From: Cyrtodaria siliqua
Taxonomy: Eukaryota > Mollusca > Bivalvia > Adapedonta > Hiatellidae
Length of the DNA: 64,000 bases
Direction: 5' to 3'
NCBI GenBank assembly: GCA_037043455.1
Contig: JAWPHD010010235.1
Location: 1 to 64,000, forward strand
The position numbers and the translations under genes are program-made. Below are positions 46,933-57,560 of this stretch, piece by piece. Position 1 is the stretch's first letter; every line of letters starts with the position of its first letter. Below the pieces are notes generated by a model. That model did no database searches, had not been told where the DNA came from, and saw nothing but the letters and a program-made list of their open reading frames with translations.

Positions 46933-47254
46933 ACTAGTTCAGAACCGCTGACCAGATTTCAACAAAACTGTACCAAGCCCCTGAACCGCTGACCGGATTT
47001 CAACAAAACTGTACCAAGCCTAGTTGCGCATATCTTCGCTGTGTTCTGGTTGAATGATTTTTGGCAGAGTTATGGCCCTTCAAAGGTTTTAATACATAAA
47101 CTTTGTCCGGACTAGTTCTCCTGATCCCCTGGCCGGATGGCAAGGATGTTCAGTACCAAGCATAGTTGCGCATATTGTCTTTGTGTTCGACGTGAATGAT
47201 TTTTGCGGATTTATGAACTTTTCCCAAGTGAGGTAAAAACAACCTCTAGTATTG
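46607..47254 (+). mobile_element. Tandem-core element inserted in the dispersed family
   Basis: Starts tgtctctcccactttgtgga..agggagacg, a 5' hairpin, then a tctgtctgtcgtctgtctgt run. Its units are the same as in intron 2 (aactttgtccg.actagttctc..gttatggccctt). A run of 31 C lies at 46900-46930. Ends aaaaacaacctctagt. Removal rejoins copy 2 of the dispersed family. Confidence 0.7.
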
Positions 47255-47900
47255 TATGACCTGAACACCTGTATTTGGCTTTGGTACTTGGTACCGGGTA
47301 TATACTACCAGTTCACACCTTTCCCCCTCTCCCCCACCACCACCGCCCCAATCTCCACAATATAAACTTTACCTTGTGGATGAACAGGCAGCAGATGGCT
47401 GAGAAATCAATATGGTGTTTGTGTGTGTAGTTCTAAGGTGTATAGTCCCTCCACCTTTTAACCAATAGGACATCCTAAAGGTATAGGTACAATAGTACAA
47501 AAGTATGGTGGTTCTGGTATAGTTTATACAGCATAACTTCTGACATAAAGGGAATTGACTCTGAATCTTTATTAATATTCATTTTGTCAGAGTTGTCCAT
47601 GCAAACTTTCTGTCTATTGTGGTGCAAGTCAGACTAACCACAGGCACTTGAAGCTTTCAGAATCGACCCAAGATCATCCAACCCCGATAAGTACATGTTA
47701 TATATGTATATATGTACTTAAGGGTGTGGTTAGGGGTTTCATGCTCCAGGCGCTTGTTATTTTAACATAGTATTACACAATGATCTAAAATCAAGTTCTT
47801 CTAGACAGCTTCATCAATTGTTTTAGAGTTGTTTTTGTGGAGATGGTATAGTTTCATAAATATAAGGCTAAAGGTCAAACAATACAAGTACATTCTCTCT
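47255..47900. other. Intergenic spacer
   Basis: Tail of the split dispersed repeat, then non-coding sequence with a C-rich patch near 47321-47350. Confidence 0.4.
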
Positions 47901-48195
47901 TTTGGAATTTGTATAGAAGCCAGTTCAACGGAAAACTGCTAGGATTAAGTTCAAGGTCGCTGTGACTGAAAATAGCAAAATGGTTTCCGGGCAATAACTT
48001 CAGTAATAGGCATGAGATATTGGAAAGCTTGGTGAGTAGGTAGCTTATATGGAGAGGAAGCTTTGGTTTTCAGTTGAGGTCGCTGGGGTCAAGGTCACTG
48101 TTACTAAAAATTTAAAAAAATGTTTTCCTGGCAAACACTTTAGTTATGAATGAGATATTGGAATGAAACTTTGTTTAAATGTAGGTAGCTTATAC
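47901..48195 (+). repeat. gagatattgg tandem-core repeat, left part
   Basis: Two units, continuing at 50555-51060 after the foldback element. The two parts join at a shared gtagcttatatgga motif. Confidence 0.6.
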
Positions 48196-48204
48196 CAGTG
48201 CATT

Positions 48205-50550
48205 CTGAGCTTTTATGGTACGTGTATACATTATTTTCAAGATAGTGGAAAATGTTTACGTCGAAGATAGGTGAACGTTTTTTTTCCCCTGAATTATTCA
48301 TATCCATCATTTATATTAGATTATATTCATATACATCGGTTATATTAGATACTAAATGTAGTATCAGGGAAAGTCCAACGTCTTGAAATATTTCAGTCAA
48401 TCTCACAGATCTCCCGTTTTAAAACTACAATCAGCTCTCCCAACCAGCAGTTTCCCATTTTGAAAAAAATGAATCGAGAGATGACCACTATTTTGGTTTG
48501 TGGGAGTCATTCTGACTCATAGAATGTGCATGCATATTCAATCCTTCCATTTAGAGTGTATGTAAACATCCTTTGACCACAGATGTTTTTTGGGGTTTGA
48601 AAATTGTCACAATGATACGGTGTAGTCAGAGCATATGCTGACAGATATCGGTACGGTGTATCCTAAAAAAAAAAATATACGGTGTAGAACGATCTTGTCT
48701 GCTTGAAGTAGTGTTGGTTAACAATTTTGAATGCTATAATATGCATGGTTTTCCTGTTAAACTCTCAAAATATAGTCACGATAGCCCAGGCTTTGTCAGT
48801 CGATAAAAAATGGAAATATTTTGACCTGTAACTTTAGTTGCTGTGGTTATTTTGGAAGGTTACCTTGAAACAGTCACCTTAAATACATATAAATACCTCC
48901 AGGTGAGGCTAAAAGGGTGTAAAACCATAAACATAGTTTATAGTTTGTTATTTTTTGTTTTAATCTTTTTTAGCTCGAGTTGTCCGTCGTCCGTCCGTCG
49001 TTAACTTTTGTCTCGTTAAGACGATAGGGCCTTCATTTTTCATCCGATCTTTACCAAACTTTAACAGGTTGTTAATATCAATGAAAGCTCGGATAAGTTC
49101 GAAAACCAGCCAGATCGGACCAGTAACAGCAGAGTTATGGCCCTTGATTTAGTTCAAAATGCTATATTGCTATATTTTGCCTTGTTAAGACGATAGGGCC
49201 TTCATTTTTCATCCTATCTTTACCAAACTTTACCACATTGTTAATATCAATGAAAGCTCAGACAAGTTCGAAAACCAGTCAGATCTGACCAGTAACAGCG
49301 GAGTTATGGTCCTTGATTTAGTTAAAAATGCTATATTGCTATATTTGGCCTCGTTAAGACGATAGGGCCTTCATTTTTGATCCTATCTTTACCAAACTTT
49401 ACCACATTGTTAATATTAATGAAAGCTCGGACAAGTTCGAAAACCAGCCATATCGGACTAGTAACAGCGGAGTTATGGCCCTTGATTTAGTTAAAAATGC
49501 TATATTTTACCTCGTTAAGACGATAGGGGCTTCATTGTTCATCCGATCTTTACCAACCTTTATCAGATTGTTAATGTCATTGAAAGCTCGAACAAGTTTG
49601 AAAACCAGCCATATCGGACCAGTAACAGCGGAGTTATGGCCCTTGATTTAGTTAAAAATGCTATATTGTGCCTCGTTAAGACGATAGGGCCTTCATTTTT
49701 GATCCTATCTTTACCAAACTTTACCACATTGTTAATATCAATAAAAGCTCAAACAAGTTCGAAAAACAGCCAGATAGGACCAGTAATAGCGGAGTTATGG
49801 CCCTTCATTTAGTTAAAAATGCTATATTTTACCTCGTTAAGACGATAGGGGCTTTATTGTTCATCCGATCTTTACCAAACTTGATCAGATTGTTAATATT
49901 AATGAAAGTTCGGACAAGTTCGAAAACCATTCATATCGGACCAGTAACAGCGGAATTATGGCCCTTGATTTAGTTCAAAATGCTATATTTTGCCTCGTTA
50001 ATACGGTAGGGCCTTCATTTTTCATCTGATCTTTACCAAACTTTACCAGATTTTTTAATTATGGCCCTTGATTTAGTTAAAAAGCTGTTTTTTGCCCAAA
50101 ACTTTCACAAAAAACATAAATGGCAGTCGCTCGCTTCATTGATGTTATAAGAGCCATGTTAGCCAGTAGAGCGTCAACAGGCCCTCTTGGGCCTCTTGTT
50201 TTTCAATCTATAAAGTCTCAAAATGCGGTAGAGCAACTGCGGTAAGCCACCCTCTGAGGACCTACAGGAATGCATCGATCATGTTTCAATGGTTCACGGT
50301 CCCAGGCACCAAAATAGTGCTCATCTCTTGGTTCATTTTCAAAATGGGGAAACTGCTTGTTGTGAGAGCTGATTGTGGTTTTAAAACCGGAGATCTGTGA
50401 GATTGACGGGAATAATTCAAGACATTGGACCTTCCCTGATACTACAAGTGTGATTATATATTCTAATATAAACGATGGATATGAATTTCACCACCTACTG
50501 ACGTAAACATTGTCGGACATCTTGAAAATAATACACCATACCATAACTCT
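48205..50550. mobile_element. Foldback element with ~320 bp inverted arms around a tandem-core element
   Basis: The left arm (48205-48560) and right arm (50225-50550) are imperfect reverse complements: ttattttcaagatagtg with ttgaaaataatacacc, gtatcagggaaagtccaa with ttggaccttccctgata, and ctcacagatctcccgtttta with taaaaccggagatctgtgag. It sits inside the gagatattgg repeat. No transposase is visible. Confidence 0.65.
48972..50203 (+). mobile_element. Tandem-core element, ttagctcgag start
   Basis: Starts tttttagctcgagttgtccg with a cgtccgtccgtc run. It has about seven ~165 bp units (ctcgttaagacgatagggcc..ttcatttttcatccgatctt..agcggagttatggcccttga) and ends with the hairpin caggccctcttgggcctctt then gttttt. 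The 3' end is identical to that at 15735-15757 although the core is unrelated. Confidence 0.75.
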
Positions 50551-50554
50551 ACAC

Positions 50555-51060
50555 CGAAACATATGGAAAGGAAGCATGGCATTGTAAATGGGGTCACTGG
50601 GGGTTAAGTTCAAGGTTGCTGTAACTAGGTTTCTGGGCAATAATTTTAGTTAGGAATGAGATATTGGGAAAAACGATGTGTAGGTACCTTATATGGAAAG
50701 GAAGCTTGGGATTGCATTTGAGGTCACAGGGGTTAATGTCAAGGTCACTGTTATTAGAAAATTGTTTCTGGGCAAAAAACTTTACTTAGGAATGAGATAT
50801 TGGAATGAAACTTGTTATGTAATAGTTTATGTATATAGAAAGAAAGCTTGGAATGTGCTTCCAGGCAATTACTTTAGTTTATAGAATGAGATATTGGAAC
50901 GAAACATGGTGTATAGTTAGCTTATAAGGAAAAGAAGCTTGGGATTGCATCTGAGGTCACTGGGGTCAAAGTCGCTTTTACTAAAAATGGAAAAATATGT
51001 TACAGGTGTCAAAAGTCCTGGTTTCTGGGCAATAACTTAAGTTTAGGCTAATATAGCAAA
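50555..51060 (+). repeat. gagatattgg tandem-core repeat, right part
   Basis: About three further units (aatgagatattgg..ggaagcttgggattgcat..gaggtcac). Non-coding. Confidence 0.6.
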
Positions 51061-51177
51061 TGTTTCAAATGGAAAACCTTTTTGTATGTATAAGTTGTTT
51101 CATTGTCTAATCCAGATTAAAGCCTGTGATGGAATAATAGGTCATAATTGTTTTATTATCATTAGTAGTTTAGTTAG

Positions 51178-51545
51178 CTATCCTGCCAACAAAAGCCAAA
51201 TTTGTGTACACCGTTTCTAAACCTACTGACAATGAGGTGTATTTATAACGTGCATATTGCTATAGACACAATATAAATGGCTTCAACCAGCCAGGCCCCA
51301 AACTCAAAACTAGAGTGTCGAATTAAGTTACCAACTCATAATTCATTTTGTGCATATTCAATCATCAGATCACATATATTTTAGGAAACTGTGAAAAAAT
51401 CTACTTTTAATCATATATATACATTGTTATATGACCTTACATATACATTGTTATATGACCTTAAATCCTGGATTGAGTTTTGATAAACAATTTTATAGCG
51501 CAACTTTTGCCGTTATTTGGTGGGTTAGCTTTTAACTTATTTGTT
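51178..51545 (+). repeat. Dispersed ~350 bp family, copy 3
   Basis: Starts tcctgccaacaaaagccaaa and follows the consensus to acttttaatcatatatatac. An internal ~31 bp duplication (acattgttatatgacctt) lies near 51421-51465. Confidence 0.8.
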
Positions 51546-52079
51546 TTACATTGATTGTAAGGAAAGCTCTCTGAAATTATTTAATTTACTTCGATCATGG
51601 GTCCAACGCTCTACCACCAGATCACAGCGCTCATTAGTAGTATGTTCTAGTTGTTTTATTATTATCATTATTAGTATTATTGTGGCAGGCACCTGAGATA
51701 GTTCAGACCTTATTGTCCCCACCCACACAATGAGAAGAAATGTTCATTATAAAATAACAGGATTAATTACATAATAATTACATAATGCTTGTGCATTGTG
51801 CATTACTTCAATACATTACTTCAATACAGTTATATTTATTCATAAAATATAACAGGACCCCCACTAACAATACATACGTGCTGGGGTTTTATGCTTATAA
51901 GTACTATAACGGTTAACTACAAAGCCTCTTATCTGCCTTATTTCAATGAGTAATACCTGGGACTACTTACTACTACACCTGTAGTAGCGGATGAATAAAA
52001 TGACTCAATTAGGTGCGTTACCTGCCCGCCCGCGGGACTACATTCATTGTCATTCTAATTGCGACCCTACGTCACAGAT
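51546..52079. promoter_or_regulatory. Upstream region of the next gene
   Basis: The last ~80 bp are richer in CpG than the surroundings (cctgcccgcccgcgggac), and a CRE-like tacgtcac lies at about 52069-52076. This is consistent with a promoter before the exon ending at 52232, but no core element is certain. Confidence 0.35.
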
Positions 52080-52232
52080 ATCATTCCGCTCTATTGACAG
52101 TAAACTGTAATGGCGACCGTAGTGTTTCGCTACACGTAGAACTTTTCCAAGGATTTACCTGTGGATTTTCGTGTTTAGAACGCTAATTCGTTTGGATTTT
52201 ACCGTTAGTGTTCACGATTGTATTTAGCTTTG
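52080..52232 (+). other. Probable non-coding first exon of an unrecognised gene
   Basis: A CpG-rich stretch ends in a consensus donor (ctttg then gtaagt at 52233). The frame that would join to the next exon is closed upstream by a TAA, and the only early ATG (atggcgaccgtagtg) meets TAG within ten codons. This suits a 5' UTR exon. The exon start is not determinable from sequence. Confidence 0.5.
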
Positions 52233-54067
52233 GTAAGTGGTGTTTCTTATTTTATTGTTTTACGCAAACTATGACCTTAGAACAGCGTGAGATTTATCGG
52301 TATCGAATAGACTGGTCACGAAAGTTGCCGAATCGGTTTACCTGTTCGTGATGTGCGCTCAGGTGTGCAGAAATTAAAAATCCTATGTTCGGTCGCCTAA
52401 ACGGTAAATTTGCTATTATATGTCTGAATGTTTAATTTTGCAAAACGTGGATGCCAATTTTGTGAATCACTTCTTGGAAACTGCTGTTTAGTAGGCAATT
52501 AGCTCGCGTGATTTGTGTGCGCAGTGTGTTCGTCTGGACAGGATGACACTATAATTTGTTTTACTTTGCAATCCCTACAACTCTTGCGTATCTCGTACCC
52601 GAATTGTGCGTGTATATATCGTAAATTGCATGTTCAAAATTATTGCAAGTGTGTTGGTTTTTCAGCAACAACAGTTTCTGTTGTTTATGGAACGCACATT
52701 TTCTTAGTGGAAATGTTTCTTTTCCAACCTGTTGATCATAGCGGTGTATCACGGACCATTGGTTACGTGATTAAGTCGCCGCCTTTGATCGCGGTTAACT
52801 GTAAATCCTGGTTTTATCGGCCCCTTTGTGAGTAATATGGTATATTGTTGTTTGATTATCAAGTTTATTCAATTATCCTGTTATTTTTCTTTTGTAGCGC
52901 TTTTATTTTTTAAAGTTTTATATAATATATTCATTTATTTGGAAAAAACACTAGTTTATATCTTTAAAACATTTAGAAACCATACTGTGAAATTATACCT
53001 GTTATATCTGTTCTGGTTCTTGTGACATCTGCCTTGTCATTAATGTGGAAAGCTCATCATTAGTCACCGTCGATGTATACGTAATGGTGCCTTTTGGGAA
53101 AACACATTTTACACCTGATTATTAATTAGTCTGTGCCACTTAAAGAAACTAACCCAGCAAAATTACACTACAAAACCGATTATCAAAACTCTAAAAACTC
53201 TAGCTATGTGTTCAGGTAATATAATAATGTGTATGTGGCGATATATTACCTGAGTTCTTCTCACATGTTCTTAAAATAGCCTTGATTGAATATGCGTAAA
53301 ATGAATTGAGTTGGTAACTGTTAATTTGACCATTTGTGGCGGTTTGGTCTGGCGTGTTACAGCTAGTTATATTGTATCTGTAGAGTTTGGATTCTCAAAA
53401 TATGTATATAATTATGTTCCTCATTGTCAGTAGGTTTAGAAACAGGGTACATATGATGCAAAATGTGCGTTGTTGGCGGGATAGCTACTTTAAGAAAGTT
53501 TTGCTTTGTCAGTAATATACAACCTATAATACCTACATGTATATCAAGTATCATGCATGTCTCTAGCACAGGTATATGGCTGCATATTTTTAATGTGGGG
53601 AAGGGCCGTAACTAATGTGGGTAGCACTTGTGGCCCGACCCGATTGCATTGTACTTGTACATATATGACAATAAAATATGTAAATCAAATCATATTTTTA
53701 ATAAAACAAATTCAAAATTAACATGTATCCACAGACCTAATAACAAATTATTAATATGTCTGTGATGTATATTTCAATGAATTATAACCGAATTAGCTTA
53801 TATCAATCATATGGACTTTATTTGAAATAGTTTGGGATCAACATTCAGTGTGAAATTAGTCATCATTGCCATCATGAATTAAAATGAACAATATTTGATA
53901 AGAGACATGACCATCTGTTCAAATATTGCACAGTTTCTGTCATTAGGTCTTTGATCCATAGAGTCTTAGATTGTAGAACAATACATGTGTTAACCTGTGA
54001 TGTGGGGTTAACAACAAACAGTGATTGTTTATATATAATTTATAATTACCCAAAGCTTACTTCTCAG
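52233..54067. other. First intron of the unrecognised gene
   Basis: Contains an inverted copy of the ~350 bp dispersed family (53105-53490) and otherwise AT-rich non-coding DNA. Confidence 0.4.
53105..53490 (-). repeat. Dispersed ~350 bp family, copy 4 (inverted)
   Basis: Reads on the minus strand from gctatcccgccaacaacg through tgtaccctgtttctaaacct and gagttggtaact/agttaccaactcaatt. Same family as copies 1-3. Confidence 0.75.
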
Positions 54068-54147
54068 GTGTTGTAATACCCATTGGAATGTTTGCCATCT
54101 CAGATATAACTAAAAGGCTTGCTTTGCACTCCAACAAAGCTGTCAAG
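54068..54147 (+). CDS. Probable first coding exon of an unrecognised gene
   Basis: Acceptor tacttctcag precedes 54068 and donor gtaaat follows 54147. With the exon ending at 52232 spliced on, the first usable ATG is at 54088, giving MFAISDITKRLALHSNK plus three residues, and leaves in phase 0. An in-frame TAA upstream in the first exon supports this start. I do not recognise the protein. The basic, amphipathic start shows no clear signal peptide. No further exon was found with confidence in the remaining 10 kb, so the next intron is long. Confidence 0.5.
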
Positions 54148-56215
54148 GTAAATAAGTACCTTATTGCACACCTGTAATTACCTTGATGAGGTTTAATACT
54201 TTGAAAGGAAATGGAGAATTCCTTACAATCAGTATGACACAATGTTGCATGGCATTTGTTCTGGACTGTATATATAGGTGTTGACATAATGCTCAAGATC
54301 TGACCAAAAATGTCAGTGAAAGCTTCTAGTCATAGATATAAGCTGTTCAATATTTGCTAATCATTTTGCATTTATTGGAAGCATTCTTCTGAATGAATTG
54401 ACATCTTTCAGTTAGGTGTCTAAATGTTGTCCTATTTTTTATTGTTATTTATAGAAATGAGTGATTCCATTTTGGCACTTTTATGGTGGTTTATCATTAG
54501 GTGCTCTCCCCATTGGTTTGTGCCAGATAAATAATTGATATCTCTTTATATTGCCCATATAAATGCATTGACATCATTGAATTAGCTGCCATATAGGTCA
54601 GTTCTGGGATAGTCTATACTGCCAGTCTTGTAAGGTCATAAACATTTTATACATTTAGACACATTTGAATGCGTTGTATTTTTGTAATGTTAGCAGCATA
54701 ATTTTAAGTTAAGTGCAGGTGATTACATTTGTTGAGGGCATGTTGAAAAGTGGTATAAATACATTAACACACATTTTATTAACCAAAATCTTACTTCTCT
54801 TTACTACCCAAATTAAAATTTATATTGTATTATAATTTATACTACATTTACAAAAATCAATTAAAGTAAATAGCCTGTTGACCAGTGTGAGGTGCCAGTG
54901 TCTCTCCAGGGAGCACAACTGGACAAACCTGTCACAACAAGGTGACAGTGGACGACAGTGACATTAACAGTCATTAACTTTAATTGCAACTAGTCAGGTC
55001 ATTTTAATTGGTCAGTCTGGCCTGAGAGTATCCATTAATTATATTTTGACCAATACCAAATATGATTTCATTTTCTGTTAGATTCAATGTATTTATTGAA
55101 TTGTTTTCGTTTCCATTTTTATACATAGACTATTTTATAAACTATATAGTTTTGAGGTCAAAGTGGGATTTCATAACAGAGAGTACCATTACACAGAGGT
55201 TATTTTGATAAGAAGATATTGTTAATCAGATCAATCTGAAGTTATTGAATTATTATTATTACCAAGACATCAAAATTGCAATTAGACAACAATTATTCTT
55301 GAAAACTTGGCATGAGACCAACTTGGGTATAAAATTACATTCAGATCATCTTCAGTCCCTTTAAATTATAAAGGTACAGATTAACAGATGCCAGTTGTCA
55401 ACATTTAACCGTGTCTGCCAATCAAACCAATAAGACCCCACCCCCCTCCACCGACAGACACTTACAGTAGCATGTGCGGCTGTATTATAAAGCACGTGCA
55501 GCTGTATTACAATATAACCTATTGTCAATATACTCTGACATCAACAATATGGTGGTGGAGAGTACTGGCATTATGTTAATTGCCATGAAATGTCCAGATC
55601 ACCTCTAGTCCCTTTAAGGTACTAAAGCCTTTAAAAACTACATACTTATCATGTTTGCAAAACAAAGTAAAAGTTTGTAAATGTTTACCATGGCAGACAA
55701 GTGTTTGTCAAGTGAGTAAGATAGTGTCAAAGATCACGTGCAGATAAACCCAAGTCTTCCATTGTCCCTACATTGTCACTCTTATCCTAGAGAAACTACG
55801 AGTAAACATTTTGTCAGTGTTAACTTTTTATTTCATTTATCTCAAATACATGTACCTTAGTATCTTCCTAGAATCCTCCATTGCAGAAAGGGTCTTCAAC
55901 TCTTGTAATTAAGATGTATACTATTCTTTACTGTATATATTTATGTAGGATAATAACTATAGAGTGCTCAGTCACACACAAAAAACGGTGGATTTTGATT
56001 TGTCTGTCAAATGTAGGACAAAATCATTCTTGGACAAAACTCCTTCACTGTATTTTACATACCCGGTAGGCGAACAAAAACACTTTCATGTTTTCTTATA
56101 GGTCTAAGGTGGACGAAACCTCTCTCACCAAAATGCCCAAGGTGGTCACTATTCTGCCCTAATAAACTTCTGGTTATATCTTATGAAAAATAATGCCATA
56201 TTAACCACAGGTGGT
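54148..56215. other. Intron-like sequence
   Basis: AT-rich, non-coding, no recognised repeat family or RNA. Confidence 0.4.
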
Positions 56216-56450
56216 ATCGGTGTTGGGGGGAAAAAAATGAATAATTAAAAAATCGTGTTATTTGTTAAAAACAACATATTTTAAGTTTTCCTGCACATAT
56301 TTTAATAAGTTTTCCTGAAAAGTAACTACAGTACTCTGGGACATTTTTTTCAGGAAAACTTAAAATATGTTTGTTTTCAACAAATAACACGAAAAAAATA
56401 ATATATATTTTTTAATTTTATTAATTTTTTTTTTAGTTCCCAATTCGATA
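56216..56450. mobile_element. Hairpin MITE
   Basis: Arms of ~40 bp are inverted around a ~60-70 bp loop: cgtgttatttgttaaaaaca..acatattttaagttttcctg at 56254-56293 and caggaaaacttaaaatatgt..tcaacaaataacacg at 56352-56391. Flanked by A/T runs. Confidence 0.65.
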
Positions 56451-57040
56451 GCCACCAGTGATATTAACTGGTAATTGTTTATTTTTTTATTAAAGTAAGG
56501 CAGTGTTCTTTTTCTATATTTTTGGGAAATCCCAGCCTATGGACCAAATTTAGATCTGAATTATCAAAATACAATAAAAAATATTTGTCGTCTGACCAGT
56601 CCGATAGACAATCACCCAAATCACAATATAGAGTGTCCAGTGCAATAAATGCTTGATTCAGGCAGTTTAATACTAAGTTCTATGGCACAAGCCTTACTAA
56701 AATATTTTAATAGCTGAGGTTTGCATTGGGTAGGACTGCAGATCCACAGGGCCCAAGTCCTATGGTGTTTATTGTTTGTATGAGAGATTATAATAATATA
56801 GTAAGCAAAGATCTGCCAGGGACCACATGGTGCCGGTGACAGTATAGGTGCAATGTTCACCATAATCAAATGTTTATGTTTACTCTGGACGTAAATCTCA
56901 ACTTGAGTTTGCTGTTTCAAAGTTCAACTGTACTTTGATGTACTGTTGTGTTTGCAGGAAATGTATTTCTATTTTAAAGTGAAAACAATCTTAATGCAAA
57001 TCTTATTTGCCATTGCTTAATACACAAGTCTACTTTATTG
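56451..57040. other. Intron-like sequence
   Basis: No supported feature. Confidence 0.4.
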
Positions 57041-57560
57041 GACCGCGTAGCGTAGCCTAGTGGTAGAGCATCCGCCTCGTATGCAGGAGGTTGTGGGTTC
57101 CATCCCTGGCCAGCTCATACCTAATACTTTATAACATGGTACTAGTGAGTTCCCTTGCTTGAGTTCTAGGACTGGTCGACCCAGTGTCGGTATAATGTGA
57201 CTAGGTAGGGTTTATGTCTCTGTGGCGTGGTATTTCAGTGTGGCAGCATGTGACTAGGTAGGGTATCATTTCATGTCTCTGTGGCATGGTATTTCAGTGT
57301 GGCAGCATGTGACTGGGTAGGGTATCATTTCATGTCTCTGTGGCGTGGTATTTCAGTGTGGCAGCATGTGACTGGGTAGGGTATCATTTCATGTCTCTGT
57401 GGCGTGGTATTTCATTGTGGCAGCATGTGACTGGGTAGGGTATCATTTCATGTCTCTGTGGCATGGTATTGCAGTGTGGCAGCATGTGACTGGGTAGGGT
57501 ATCATTTAATGTCTCTGTGGCATGGTATTGCAGTGTGGCAGCACTATAAGGTTGAGCATA
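57041..57560 (+). mobile_element. tRNA-derived SINE with an internally amplified 59 bp segment
   Basis: The head (57041-57115) has A-box-like gcgtagcctagtggtagagc and B-box ggttccatccc, with the anticodon-arm region cctcgtatgcaggagg. The body (agttctaggactggtcgacc..cagtgtcggtataatgtgac) follows. It then holds six tandem copies of a 59 bp block (gtgactgggtagggtatcat..gtctctgtggcgtggtattt..gtggcagcat) and a tail gcactataaggttgagcata. Single-copy versions of such a body are what I would expect in ordinary bivalve SINEs. Confidence 0.75.
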
